Shown: positions 43,973 through 52,828 of the stretch, piece after piece | Position numbering within the stretch: position 1 is the first letter of the stretch | Layout of the letters: every line of letters starts with the position of its first letter | Program-made: the position numbers and the translations under genes | Assembly (NCBI GenBank): GCA_016197405.1 | Contig: JACPVR010000022.1 | Span: forward strand, 62,001-126,000 | DNA from: Mycobacterium sp. | GTDB lineage: Bacteria; Actinomycetota; Actinomycetes; Mycobacteriales; Mycobacteriaceae | DNA: 64,000 bases | Direction of reading: 5' to 3' | The notes under the pieces: generated by a model | What the model saw: the letters and a program-made list of their open reading frames with translations, nothing else | The model's database searches: none | Told to the model about the DNA's origin: nothing

Positions 43973-45238
43973 TCAGGGCAGCGCGCTGCCCTTTCGCCAC
44001 TGATCCCACGGCACACCCCAGTCACCGTTCTGTTTGATCTGCAGCGGCGCTCCCCCGGTGTTGCGCACCTCGACGACGTCACCGGGCACCGAGAAGTCGT
44101 AGAACCACTCGGCGTTCTCGCTGTTGAGGTTCAGGCAGCCGTGACTGACGTTGGTGTTGCCCTGCGCCCACGTCGTGGAGTTGAGCTGGTGCAGATAGAT
44201 CCCGTCGGTGCTGATGCGTGTCGCATACGGGATGGTTTCGCGATAACCCAGCCGCGAGTTGATCGGCAGGCCGTAGGTCGAGGAGTCCATGATCACCGGG
44301 TTGGCCTTGTCCAGCACCGTGTAGACGCCCGGCGCGGTCCAGAACGAGAACGTGGTGCCCGCAATGGTCTCGGTGCCGCCCTTGCCCATCGACGTCGGCA
44401 TGGTGCGCACCAGTTTCCCGTTGTCGAAGACGCTGACCTGCTTGGTGTTGTCGTCGGCGACCGAGACGTGCGCGTCGCCGATCTTGAAGGTGACCTGCTG
44501 ATCCTCGTCACCGTAGAGGCCCTTGCCCAGCGGGGTGCCGTAGATATTGGCATTGACGGTTACCGAAGTACCTGGTGCGTAGTACTTTTCCGGGCGCCAA
44601 TGGGCGTTCTGGTCGTCGACCCAGTACCAGGAGCCCTGCACGATCGGGTTCGTCGTCACCTTGAGATGACGCTCGGCGTTGGCCTTGTCGGTGATGGGTT
44701 CGTCGAAATGTGCCACCACGACCATGCCTACGCCGTAGGTGGCGCCGTCCTGCAGCAGGTTGCCGCCGGTGGTGTTGAAGTAGACCGCCGTCTGATCACT
44801 CGGCGTGACGGTCGTGAAGCTCGACGTCTGCCGCGTCGGCATGCCGGCGGGCCCGCGGCTGGCGATCGTCATGGTGTAGGTCCGGCCGTAGCCCAGCTGG
44901 GTGGTCGGCTTCCATGCGCGGTTGTCCGGCGTCATCACACCGGGGATTTCCTTGCCGGACTCGTTGACCATGCTGACGCTGGTGAGATTGCCACTCAGCG
45001 CCGTCACCATGATCTTGCCCATCGGATTGACGTCCTCGGCACCGGGGCCGGGTGTGATGCGCAGCTCGGCGGGGCCGGTCGGCGACGGACGAGCAGCCGC
45101 CAGGTCCGGGCCCGCGGCCAGGGTCTGGCAGTTCGCCGCGCAATCGGGACGCGAGGTGACAACCACACCGCCGAGCACTGCCAAAACCGCGAAAAGGACG
45201 GCCAAGCTGGCTCCACGGGCACGACGATCCACAGGCAA
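43973..45238 (-). CDS. L,D-transpeptidase
   Basis: A 421-residue exported protein. An N-terminal signal anchor (about 10-29) is followed by two bacterial Ig-like domains (about 55-250) and a YkuD catalytic domain with IYLHQLNSTTWAQ and SHGCLNL (nucleophile Cys368). The domain layout equals that of the mycobacterial Ldt family, which forms 3-3 crosslinks in peptidoglycan and is inhibited by carbapenems (established). The C-terminal extension ending WDQWRKGSALP resembles that of LdtMt2-type enzymes. Confidence 0.94.
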   Translation of the reverse strand: MPVDRRARGASLAVLFAVLAVLGGVVVTSRPDCAANCQTLAAGPDLAAARPSPTGPAELRITPGPGAEDVNPMGKIMVTALSGNLTSVSMVNESGKEIPGVMTPDNRAWKPTTQLGYGRTYTMTIASRGPAGMPTRQTSSFTTVTPSDQTAVYFNTTGGNLLQDGATYGVGMVVVAHFDEPITDKANAERHLKVTTNPIVQGSWYWVDDQNAHWRPEKYYAPGTSVTVNANIYGTPLGKGLYGDEDQQVTFKIGDAHVSVADDNTKQVSVFDNGKLVRTMPTSMGKGGTETIAGTTFSFWTAPGVYTVLDKANPVIMDSSTYGLPINSRLGYRETIPYATRISTDGIYLHQLNSTTWAQGNTNVSHGCLNLNSENAEWFYDFSVPGDVVEVRNTGGAPLQIKQNGDWGVPWDQWRKGSALP

Positions 45239-45428
45239 CTAAGGGCTCCAACTATTGTTCGGCGTGTTCAGCCGGGGTATTGCGACCGGAATCCGATCGG
45301 ATGTCTACATCGTAGTGGGCGCACGGCGATGATGACGCCCCCGCCGGTGTGGTGTCGGTTTCAGGCAGATGTCGAATCGGGGTGCACCGGGTCACCGAGC
45401 CCGGTACTGACGGCCGTCAAACGCTCGG

Positions 45429-46643
45429 TCACCGCTCGCATTCCGCGATACGCCGCCTCAGGAAATCGCGTCCCGGGTCAGATCCGTTGAGTTCCAGCGC
45501 TTCCCGATAGCTTTCCGCCGCCTCGGCGGTACGTCCGGCTCGACGCAGCAGATCGGCCCGCACTGAGGCAACCAGGTTGGAGCGGGCCAGCCGCGGGTCG
45601 TGGGCGACCCGGTCCAAGGCCCGAAGGCCGGCCTCGGGCCCGTCGCGAAAACCGATGGCAAGAGCGCGGTTGGCCGCGACGACGGGTGAGTCGGTCATCG
45701 CGGCCAGCGCGTCGTAGGCCGCGCCTATCGTCACCCAGTCGGTCCGCTCCCAGCTGGGCGCGCAGGCATGCGCCGCAGCGATCACCGCCTGCGGCAGGTA
45801 GGGCCCGGTCGAGCCGGCCGCCGCCCGCAGGTGAGCCAGCCCCCGGGTGATCCGGCTGCGCTCCCAGCGGCTGCGGTCCTGTTCATCCAGCGGCACCAGC
45901 GCACCCGCGGCGTCGACCCGGGTGGACCGGCGGGAGTCATGCAGAAAGATCAGGGCTGCCAGCGCATGGGACTCGCGATCGTCGGGCATCATCGCGCAGA
46001 GCTCGGCGGCGAGCCGGCCACCCTCGTCGCACAGTTCGTCCCGGATTGCCGAGGGTCCGCCGGTGGACCAGTACCCCTCGGTGAACACCGAGTAGATGCA
46101 GGACTGAACATGCGGGAGGCGTTCGGGCAGCAGTTCGGGCGGGGGCACCCGAAGCGGGATATTGGCCTGCCTGATCTTGTGTTTTGCCCGGGTCAGCCGT
46201 TGCCCGACGGCGGCCTCACTGTGCAGCAGGGCCCGGGCGATCTCGACGACCGTCAGCCCGGAAACCAGCCGCAGTGTCAACGCCAGCTGCGAGGCCCGGT
46301 CCAGTGCCGGATGAGCGCAGGTGAACATCATCCGCAGTTCGTCATCGCGCACCGGGTGGGGATCGGAGCCATCGGTGCGTGCCCGCATATCGTCCATTGC
46401 CGCGTCCGATTCCTTTCCCGGGCGCAGGGATTCGCGACGCAGACGATCGCTGATCCGGTTGCGGGCAACAGTGAGCAACCAGCCGCCGGGCCGATCGGGC
46501 ACACCGGTACCCGGCCAGGTCCGCACCGCCTCGGCACATGCTTCCTGGACGGCGTCCTCGGCCAGGGTGAGATCCCCGCACCAGCGCGCCAGCGCCGCGA
46601 CGGCCGGACCCCACTCCCGGCGAAAGACGCCCTCCAGGTCCAC
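45429..46643 (-). CDS. ECF42-type RNA polymerase sigma factor with C-terminal TPR-like extension
   Basis: A 404-residue protein. Residues 1-170 hold sigma2 (LARWCGDLTLAEDAVQEACAEA, GWLLTVARNRISDRLRR) and sigma4 (LTLRLVSGLTVVEIARALLHSEAAVGQRL). A long Ala/Arg-rich helical C-terminal part (about 180-404) with TPR-like helices includes the conserved YSVFTEGYWSTGG block. This architecture plus a DGPF (YCII) protein gene immediately upstream defines the ECF42 group, which lacks an anti-sigma factor. It probably drives the DGPF operon; the trigger is unknown. Confidence 0.9.
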   Translation of the reverse strand: MDLEGVFRREWGPAVAALARWCGDLTLAEDAVQEACAEAVRTWPGTGVPDRPGGWLLTVARNRISDRLRRESLRPGKESDAAMDDMRARTDGSDPHPVRDDELRMMFTCAHPALDRASQLALTLRLVSGLTVVEIARALLHSEAAVGQRLTRAKHKIRQANIPLRVPPPELLPERLPHVQSCIYSVFTEGYWSTGGPSAIRDELCDEGGRLAAELCAMMPDDRESHALAALIFLHDSRRSTRVDAAGALVPLDEQDRSRWERSRITRGLAHLRAAAGSTGPYLPQAVIAAAHACAPSWERTDWVTIGAAYDALAAMTDSPVVAANRALAIGFRDGPEAGLRALDRVAHDPRLARSNLVASVRADLLRRAGRTAEAAESYREALELNGSDPGRDFLRRRIAECER

Positions 46644-46647
46644 CGCG

Positions 46648-47343
46648 CTAGAGCCCCGAGATACCCGCGAGCCGCCGCAACTCGACGGCGGAAGCCGGGA
46701 TCATCGACGCGAGTTTGACGGCCTCGTCGCGATCGGCCGCCCGCAACAGATAGAAGCCGTTGGCGACTTCGGCACCCTCGGCGAACGGGCCGTCGGTGAG
46801 GACCGGCTGCCCGTCGCGCACCCGCACCGTGGTGGCAGTGGTCGGCGGATGCAGCGGAGCACCGCCGAGCACGTGCTCACCCGCCGCCTTGCCGAACTCG
46901 AGATGCTGGGCGGCGCCGGCCTCCCACTCCGGGGATCCCGGAACCGTGACGTTGTCGAACGGTTCCAGCAGCATGGCGAACCAATCGCTGTGCACCGGGC
47001 CGGCCGGCGCCGCCCAGTGCACCATCGGCCAGACGTCGACCGCGCCGTACTGCGCCGCCGGGATGCCCTGGGCCAAAGCCAGCGCCTCGTCGAGGTCGGC
47101 CGCCTCGAAGACGTAATAGCCGCCGGCCACCTCGGCTCCCTCGGCGAACGGGCCGTCGGTGACGGTCGGCCGGTCGGGTCCGCCGTCGATCCGCACGGTG
47201 TCGGCTGCCGACGCCAGCGCGTCGCCGGCCCGGATCGCATGTCCGGCCTGAGCGTGGAACTCCTCATAGGCGGTCATCTCCGCGGCCGCCTGTTCGGGCG
47301 TGAGGTCGCGTTCGGCGGTATGCAGCAGGGCGAAGTAGTACAT
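46648..47343 (-). CDS. Tandem YCII/DGPF-domain protein
   Basis: A 231-residue protein made of two YCII-related repeats. Each has a DGPFAEGAEV motif followed by GGYYVFEA or NGFYLLRA and an ARxIPAA-like segment. It lies 4 bp upstream of the ECF42 sigma gene in the same operon. The biochemical role of DGPF proteins is not established; they accompany ECF42 factors in many actinobacteria. The duplicated domain is encoded as one polypeptide here, while many relatives have single-domain forms. Confidence 0.9.
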   Translation of the reverse strand: MYYFALLHTAERDLTPEQAAAEMTAYEEFHAQAGHAIRAGDALASAADTVRIDGGPDRPTVTDGPFAEGAEVAGGYYVFEAADLDEALALAQGIPAAQYGAVDVWPMVHWAAPAGPVHSDWFAMLLEPFDNVTVPGSPEWEAGAAQHLEFGKAAGEHVLGGAPLHPPTTATTVRVRDGQPVLTDGPFAEGAEVANGFYLLRAADRDEAVKLASMIPASAVELRRLAGISGL

Positions 47344-47474
47344 GTCAGTGTCCCTCCGAGACAGCGAGTGGAACCCTGTGCCCCACTCTCTACTTCTTCG
47401 ACGAACGACGCCGGCCGAATCCGACAGCGGCCGAAATTCGGCCCGTCGGCCTCCGGATAGACCAGACTGACGCC

Positions 47475-48377
47475 ATGACCACCGAACCCGGCGCGACCCG
47501 TGTGGCGGTCTACCTCGATTTCGACAACATCGTCATCTCCCGGTACGACCAGGTCAATGGCCGCAACTCTTTTCAACGGGACAAGGCCAAGGGGCTGGAG
47601 AATTACGCCGACCGGCTGGCCCGAGCCACCGTCGACGTGGGCGCGGTGATCGATTTCGCCTCCTCGTTCGGCACCCTGGTCCTCACCAGGGCGTATGCCG
47701 ACTGGTCGGCAGACGTCAACGCCGGATACCGCGGCCAACTGGTGGGCCGCGCCGTCGACCTGGTCCAGCTGTTCCCGGCGGCGGCCTACGGCAAGAACGG
47801 CGCCGACATCAGGCTGGCCGTCGACACCGTCGAGGACATGTTCCGGCTGCCCGATCTGACCCACGTGGTGATCGTGGCCGGCGACTCCGACTACATCCCG
47901 CTGGCGCAGCGCTGCAAACGACTGGGCCGCTATGTGGTGGGCATCGGCGTCGCGGGATCGTCCAGCAGAGCGCTGGCCGCGGCCTGCGACGAATTCGTCA
48001 TCTACGACGCCCTTCCGGGCATACCGGTTTTCGAGCCGATCCCGCCGTCGGAGGACACCCAGTCCGCGACGCCGAAGAAACAGTCCCGCCGCAAGGCCGC
48101 GCCGGAACCCGAGGAACCAGAGGAACCCGAAGCGCCCGACCCGCAGGATTCGGCGACCGCGCTGCTGCGCCGAGCGCTACAGATCGGACTGCAGAAAGAC
48201 GACGTGGACTGGCTGCACAACTCGGCGGTCAAGGCACAGATGAAGCGGATGGATCCGTCGTTCAGCGAGAAGAGCCTGGGCTTTCGGACATTCAGCGACT
48301 TCCTGCGCTCGCGCTCGGACCTGGTGGAACTCGACGAGAGTTCTACGACGCGAATGGTGCGGTTACGCGGCGACTAG
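47475..48377 (+). CDS. NYN-domain RNase-like protein with C-terminal OST-HTH/LOTUS domain
   Basis: A 300-residue protein. The NYN (PIN-like) domain spans about 8-175, with the acidic metal-site residues in VYLDFDNIVIS, KNGADIRLAVDTVED and VIVAGDSDYIPLAQ. An acidic, Pro/Glu-rich linker (about 180-225) leads to a LOTUS-like domain (SATALLRRALQIG...GFRTFSDFLRS). This NYN-LOTUS pairing is found in predicted RNA-processing nucleases. It is a plus-strand single gene converging on the glycosyltransferase gene 3 bp downstream. Confidence 0.87.
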   Translation: MTTEPGATRVAVYLDFDNIVISRYDQVNGRNSFQRDKAKGLENYADRLARATVDVGAVIDFASSFGTLVLTRAYADWSADVNAGYRGQLVGRAVDLVQLFPAAAYGKNGADIRLAVDTVEDMFRLPDLTHVVIVAGDSDYIPLAQRCKRLGRYVVGIGVAGSSSRALAAACDEFVIYDALPGIPVFEPIPPSEDTQSATPKKQSRRKAAPEPEEPEEPEAPDPQDSATALLRRALQIGLQKDDVDWLHNSAVKAQMKRMDPSFSEKSLGFRTFSDFLRSRSDLVELDESSTTRMVRLRGD

Positions 48378-48380
48378 ATA

Positions 48381-49514
48381 TCAGGCCAGCGCGCGGCGGT
48401 GGGCCGTACGCAACTTCTGCGCCAGCGCCAGATAGGCCTTCCCGACGACCGGCCAGGCCATCGTCGGCGCCAACCGGCGCGCCTCGGCCGCCATATCGCC
48501 GGCCAACCGCGGCTGGGTCAGGATCCGGTGCAGGGCCGACAGCAGAGCGTCGGGATCGTCGTGGTCGATGACCATGCCCATACCGAAGTTGAGCAGTTCG
48601 ACGGCATGCGGGAACGCTGTCGCGATGACCGGGCGGCCACCGGCGATGGCGTCGACGAGCACACCCGAAGTGACCTGATCCTTGGAGTCGTTGGGCAACA
48701 CGATCGCGGCGGCGGACTGGATCAGCGCGCTCAGCGAGGCCACGCTGCGGTAGCCGGGATCGAAGACCACCGAATCACCGAGGTTGAGGCGCTTGGCCTG
48801 AGCCACGAGACCCTCGCGGTAGGCGTCGCCGTCGGCGGCAAGAACCTTGGGATGGGTGCGGCCGGCGATCAGATAACGCGGCCGTCCGGGCAGATCCTTC
48901 AGCGATGCCATGGCGTCGATGACGCGCTCGATGCCCTTGCCAGGACCGAGCAGCCCCCAGGTCAGCAAGGTGGGCCTGCCGAACCGGGCCGACGGCGCGT
49001 TGCGCGGAGCCACGGTCGCGCCATGCGGAATCAAGGAAACCTTCCGCGGGTCGACAGAGCTGGTGGCCAGTAGACGTTCACGCGCGCACTCGGACATGAC
49101 GACGAGTTGATCGGCCAGACCGACAACGGCCTCCAGCACCGAACGCTGATGTGGGGTCGGCTCTTTGGCCAGCGTGTGGAACACGACAATCGACGGGACC
49201 CGTAGCCCGCTCATCACCTCAACGATGTCGACGCCGTCGCGGCCGCCGTAAACGCCCTCGTGCAGCTGAATGATCGCGATATGGCCCTCGTTGAGCAGTT
49301 CGGAGGCGGCGGCCATCGACGCCGGCGAATCACCGACCAGTTCACCGATGACCCGACCGTTGGAGGACACCTGACCGTCGGCAACCCGCACCACGTTGAC
49401 ATCTGCGCCGTCGTCGGACATCGCAGCGGCCAGTGCCGCGCTGTACGTCGCCAGCCCGCACGGCGTCGGCGGGTAGGTGGTCAGGATGCCGACACGCGGC
49501 GGTCCGGACAGCAC
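48381..49514 (-). CDS. Family 4 glycosyltransferase
   Basis: A GT-B protein of about 377 residues beginning RVGILTTYPPTPCGLATYS (Gly-rich acceptor loop). An acceptor domain with IIQLHEGVYGG, VVFHTLAKEPTP and VVMSECARERL is followed by LLTWGLLGPGKGIERVIDAM and a donor site around VLPNDSKDQVTSGVLVDAIAGGRPV. It resembles mannosyltransferase-like GT4 enzymes, but no donor is certain. GTG 49514 puts the start just before the first strand; the frame is open to TTG 49568 without a ribosome binding site. It stands outside the polysaccharide locus and converges on the NYN gene. Confidence 0.85.
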   Translation of the reverse strand: MLSGPPRVGILTTYPPTPCGLATYSAALAAAMSDDGADVNVVRVADGQVSSNGRVIGELVGDSPASMAAASELLNEGHIAIIQLHEGVYGGRDGVDIVEVMSGLRVPSIVVFHTLAKEPTPHQRSVLEAVVGLADQLVVMSECARERLLATSSVDPRKVSLIPHGATVAPRNAPSARFGRPTLLTWGLLGPGKGIERVIDAMASLKDLPGRPRYLIAGRTHPKVLAADGDAYREGLVAQAKRLNLGDSVVFDPGYRSVASLSALIQSAAAIVLPNDSKDQVTSGVLVDAIAGGRPVIATAFPHAVELLNFGMGMVIDHDDPDALLSALHRILTQPRLAGDMAAEARRLAPTMAWPVVGKAYLALAQKLRTAHRRALA

Positions 49515-49757
49515 CGTAGTGGTGGTGGAGAAACCCAAGAAAGGTGGAGCGCTCAACGGTGATCCCAACGGCGGTTCTCATGGAGGTCACCGAAGCGAGC
49601 AAAAGCTCTGTCGAAATCAGCGGCGGAAACCTGAGGTCATCCCGGAAAAACTGGAATCCCAATGGGCCCAGCTTACACCCGCAGGTCAGGACGTCGGGTC
49701 ATGAACGAGACGAGGGGGGCGGTGGTTTGCTCAGGTGATCAACTCGGCGCCTGATTA

Positions 49758-50060
49758 TCAGGTTGGCGTTCCGCGATTCCAGCCGGGCTTCACGATCAGC
49801 AGGTAATCTCGCTCGTGGCGCCGGCAGGAATTGACGAAGTCCAGAGCAGCGGAATGGTCTTCGGAGAAGTCGCGGTATTGCTCACGCGTTAGCCGGTAGT
49901 ACTCCTCGTAGTCGACGATGCCGCTCGTGACCGGGAAAGCTACGTAATAATCGCCCTGCTTCAGGTCGAGCCCAAGGGAATATCGGTCCTCACGAGAGCT
50001 ATTCCGCTGGGCGCGACCCCTGGGTGTTCGCCCGCAGTAAAGTCAAGCGCCTCAACGGCA
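49758..50060 (-). pseudogene. Frameshifted remnant of a small hypothetical gene
   Basis: On the minus strand, codons from about 50060 read LSAVEALDFTAGEHPGVAP until a stop at 49961. The overlapping +1 frame continues in good protein style (DLKQGDYYVAFPVTSG, then YRDFSEDHSAALDFVNSC) to a stop at 49758. The second part has no usable start codon. One base change of frame near 49965-49990 would join the two into a protein of roughly 100 residues. No family was recognised. A decayed gene is likely; a sequencing indel is the alternative. Confidence 0.4.
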
Positions 50061-50061
50061 C

Positions 50062-50286
50062 TCAGAATCGTCCGGGCGTCCCGTTGGACGTTTCGACCGG
50101 CTGCGGTCGTGCCCCTTCGGCCACGCCCGACGGAACCGACGTAGAACGATTCGACGTGTAGCCCGGGCAGTGGTATCCGCACAGTGCGCAGGCGGCACCG
50201 GCCAGCGAGTCGGCGTGCAGCACCTTCGAGCAGCCGCACTCGCAGTTGCCGCGTTCGCGGGCGAAAATGCCGAGCCACTTACCCAT
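50062..50286 (-). CDS. Small Cys-rich protein, probable zinc binding
   Basis: A 74-residue protein from ATG 50286 (GTG 50301 is also in frame). GKWLGIFARERGNCECGCSK and then ACALCGYHCPGY give six cysteines in two clusters (C-x-C-x-C and C-x-x-C-x3-C) that would suit a zinc ribbon. The C-terminal third is polar and Pro/Ser-rich. No family was recognised. It lies just downstream of tRNA-Tyr and its terminator on the same strand, ahead of the frameshifted remnant. Confidence 0.5.
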   Translation of the reverse strand: MGKWLGIFARERGNCECGCSKVLHADSLAGAACALCGYHCPGYTSNRSTSVPSGVAEGARPQPVETSNGTPGRF

Positions 50287-50366
50287 CTCCCCACGATGCA
50301 CAGTCCACCCACGGAGAACCCTCGGAGGGAGCTGAGAATTGGCAATGAAAGCGTCGGCACAAACGC

Positions 50367-50395
50367 ATCAGGCCCCCTCGGCGAGGGGGCCTGAT
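50367..50395 (-). terminator. Terminator of tRNA-Tyr
   Basis: A perfect 13-bp inverted repeat (ATCAGGCCCCCTC / GAGGGGGCCTGAT) with a 3-base loop, starting 7 bases past the tRNA 3' end on the minus strand and followed by GCGTTTG. It should end the tRNA transcript. Confidence 0.8.
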
Positions 50396-50401
50396 CAGGC
50401 G

Positions 50402-50484
50402 TGGCAGGTACAGGATTCGAACCTGTGTAGGCGTTAGCCGACGGATTTACAGTCCGCTCCCATTGGCCGCTCGGGCAACCTGCC
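50402..50484 (-). tRNA. tyrT: tRNA-Tyr (GTA anticodon)
   Basis: An 83-nt class II tRNA on the minus strand. It starts GGCAGGTTGCCCGAGCGGCC, the anticodon arm is GGACTGTAAATCC with anticodon GTA, and there is a long variable arm and a T-arm GGTTCGAATCC. The acceptor stem GGCAGGT pairs with ACCTGCC, and the discriminator is A. Confidence 0.95.
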
Positions 50485-50616
50485 GGGTGCTCGCCCCTCC
50501 CCCGGATCAACGCCCCGGGTTTGGTGCGACTAGCAGGGTACAACGAGGATGTACCCAAGACGAAAACGGCCAGCAGGGCCCCACCGGGCGCCCCCCGATC
50601 AGAGAGGACGTATCCA

Positions 50617-51108
50617 ATGGCGGATTCATCGTTCGACGTCGTGAGCAAGATCGACCGCCAGGAGGTCGACAACGCGCTCAACCAGGCGGCCAAGGAACTG
50701 TCCACCCGCTTCGACTTCCGCGGTACCGACACCACCATCGAATGGAAGGGCGAGGAGTCCATCGAACTGGTGAGCACCACCGAAGAGCGCCTCAAGGCCG
50801 CCATCGACGTGTTCAAGGAGAAGCTGGTGCGCCGCGACATCTCCATGAAGGCCTTCGACGCCGGCGAACCGCAGGCCAGCGGTAAGACCTACAAGGTCAC
50901 CGGCACCCTCAAGCAGGGCATCGACTCCGAGCAGGCCAAGAAGATCACCAAGATCATCCGCGACGAGGGCCCCAAGGGCGTCAAGGCGCAGATCCAGGGC
51001 GACGAGATCCGGGTCAGCTCCAAGAAGCGCGACGACCTGCAGGCCGTGCAGTCCCTGCTGCGCGGAGCCGACCTCGACGTCGCGTTGCAGTTCGTCAACT
51101 ACCGCTGA
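50617..51108 (+). CDS. YajQ-family cyclic-di-GMP/nucleotide-binding protein
   Basis: A 163-residue protein starting MADSSFDVVSKIDRQEVDNA, with KELSTRFDFRGTDTTIEW, the two RNP-like folds of YajQ and the terminal SLLRGADLDVALQFVNYR signature. YajQ proteins bind nucleic acid or c-di-GMP in other bacteria; the role in mycobacteria is unknown. ATG 50617 follows AGAGAGGACG; the frame open to 50521 adds no family sequence. It matches Rv0566c in the conserved block. Confidence 0.95.
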   Translation: MADSSFDVVSKIDRQEVDNALNQAAKELSTRFDFRGTDTTIEWKGEESIELVSTTEERLKAAIDVFKEKLVRRDISMKAFDAGEPQASGKTYKVTGTLKQGIDSEQAKKITKIIRDEGPKGVKAQIQGDEIRVSSKKRDDLQAVQSLLRGADLDVALQFVNYR

Positions 51109-51114
51109 CGCTGC

Positions 51115-51174
51115 GCCGAGCGTGCGTCTGCTGCGACGAATCGGCTGATCCAGCGCAGTGGATTCACGCTCGGC
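51115..51174. repeat. Intergenic inverted repeat (REP-like)
   Basis: GCCGAGCGTG (51115-51124) and CACGCTCGGC (51165-51174) are a perfect 10-bp inverted repeat 40 bases apart, directly after the yajQ stop. The inner part also holds CTGCG and CGCAG complementary pieces. It may be a terminator or a dispersed palindromic element. Confidence 0.5.
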
Positions 51175-51322
51175 GTGCGAAGGCCGGACCGCTCACCCGG
51201 CACATCACCCCGGGAGAGGTTGTGGACAACACCCGCACGCGGCGCCTGCTACCCAACCAACCGGTCGATGCCTATCGTGGGCAGTGACGAGCACCACACC
51301 CGCGATGAACCGAGGCCCGCGC

Positions 51323-52828
51323 ATGACGGCGACCGCCCCCGAGAACACCACACCCGAATACGTCGACGTCGTGATCGTCGGAGCCGGCATCTCCGGCATC
51401 GGGGCGGCCTACCGGATCGCCGAACGCAACCCCGGCCTGAGCTACACCATCCTGGAGCGCCGCGAGCAGATCGGCGGAACGTGGGACCTGTTCCGCTATC
51501 CGGGGGTGCGCAGCGACAGCAGCATCTTCACGTTGAGCTTTCCGTGGGAGCCGTGGACCCGCCGCGAAGGTGTCGCCGACGGCGCCGATATCCGCGAATA
51601 CCTGATGGCCACAGCGCACAAGCACGGAATCGACCGCCACATCCGCTTTGGTAGCCATGTGCGTTCGGTGGACTGGGATTCGGGCAACGACACCTGGACG
51701 GTCGACGTCGAGCAGGACGGGCGCGCCAAGCAATACCGGACTCGCTTCGTGTTCTTCGGCAGCGGCTACTACTCCTACGACGAGGGCTACACACCGGACT
51801 TCCCCGGCGCGCAGAATTTCACCGGAACAGTCGTACACCCGCAGTTCTGGCCCGAGAATCTGGACTACACCGGCAGGAAGGTCGTCGTCATCGGCAGCGG
51901 TGCCACCGCCGTCACCCTGGTACCGGGGATGGCCAAGCGGGCCGCCAAGGTGACCATGCTGCAGCGCTCCCCCACCTACGTCGCCAAGGGCAATCGCGTC
52001 CATCCGACGACTGAGCTGGTACGCAAGGCGCTGCCCCGCAACAAGTCTCACAGCTATGCGCGGTGGCGCAACGCGCTGCAGGAAGGCGGCGGCTGGTTCT
52101 TGGCACGCAAGTTCCCCGCCGTCATGAAGGCGCTGTTGCGCCGCTCGGCGATAACCAACCTTCCCGAGGGTTATCCCGTCGACGTGCACTTCAAGCCCAG
52201 CTACAACCCGTGGGACCAGCGGATCTGCCTGGACGCAGACGGTGACCTGTTCGCCGCGATCAGCTCCGGGCGCGCCGAGATCGTCACCGATCACATCGAC
52301 CACTTCGACGCCACCGGCATCGCGCTGAAATCAGGCCAGCACCTCGACGCCGACATCATCGTCACCGCGACCGGCCTGCAACTGCAGGCCCTCGGCGGGG
52401 TGCGGGTGAGCCTCGACGGTGAGGAGATCAAACCGCAGGAGCGCTTCGTCTACAAGGCGCACATGCTCGAAGATGTGCCCAATCTGGCCTGGTGCGTGGG
52501 CTACACCAACGCCTCCTGGACGCTGCGCGCCGACATGACCGCAGAGCAGGTGGCAAAAATGCTGTCGCACATGAACTCCCGCGGTTATACCCACGCCTAC
52601 CCGCATCCGGGCAACGGACCCATGCAGGAGAAACTGGCCTGGGACATCGCCGCCGGGTACGTGCTGCGCGCACCGCATGCACTACCGAAGTCGGGCACGG
52701 AGCGGCCGTGGAACGTACGGCAGAACTTCTTCGCCGACGCCATCGACCACCGGCGCGACCGCATCGACGAACAGATGATCTTCGGGCGCGCGGCCGACCG
52801 CACCCCGGCCGCCGGCAGCGCCCACTAG
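51323..52828 (+). CDS. Baeyer-Villiger-type flavin monooxygenase
   Basis: A 501-residue FAD/NADPH monooxygenase. FAD motif GAGISG is at 20-25, the Baeyer-Villiger fingerprint FTGTVVHPQFWP at 166-177 (F-x-G-x3-H-x3-W), and the second Rossmann GSGATAVTLV follows. EtaA-like family members in mycobacteria oxidise ketones and activate thiocarbamide drugs. The position and neighbours match Rv0565c. ATG 51323 is used; ATG 51305 adds 6 residues. Its 3' end overlaps the convergent gene by 4 bp. Confidence 0.92.
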   Translation: MTATAPENTTPEYVDVVIVGAGISGIGAAYRIAERNPGLSYTILERREQIGGTWDLFRYPGVRSDSSIFTLSFPWEPWTRREGVADGADIREYLMATAHKHGIDRHIRFGSHVRSVDWDSGNDTWTVDVEQDGRAKQYRTRFVFFGSGYYSYDEGYTPDFPGAQNFTGTVVHPQFWPENLDYTGRKVVVIGSGATAVTLVPGMAKRAAKVTMLQRSPTYVAKGNRVHPTTELVRKALPRNKSHSYARWRNALQEGGGWFLARKFPAVMKALLRRSAITNLPEGYPVDVHFKPSYNPWDQRICLDADGDLFAAISSGRAEIVTDHIDHFDATGIALKSGQHLDADIIVTATGLQLQALGGVRVSLDGEEIKPQERFVYKAHMLEDVPNLAWCVGYTNASWTLRADMTAEQVAKMLSHMNSRGYTHAYPHPGNGPMQEKLAWDIAAGYVLRAPHALPKSGTERPWNVRQNFFADAIDHRRDRIDEQMIFGRAADRTPAAGSAH

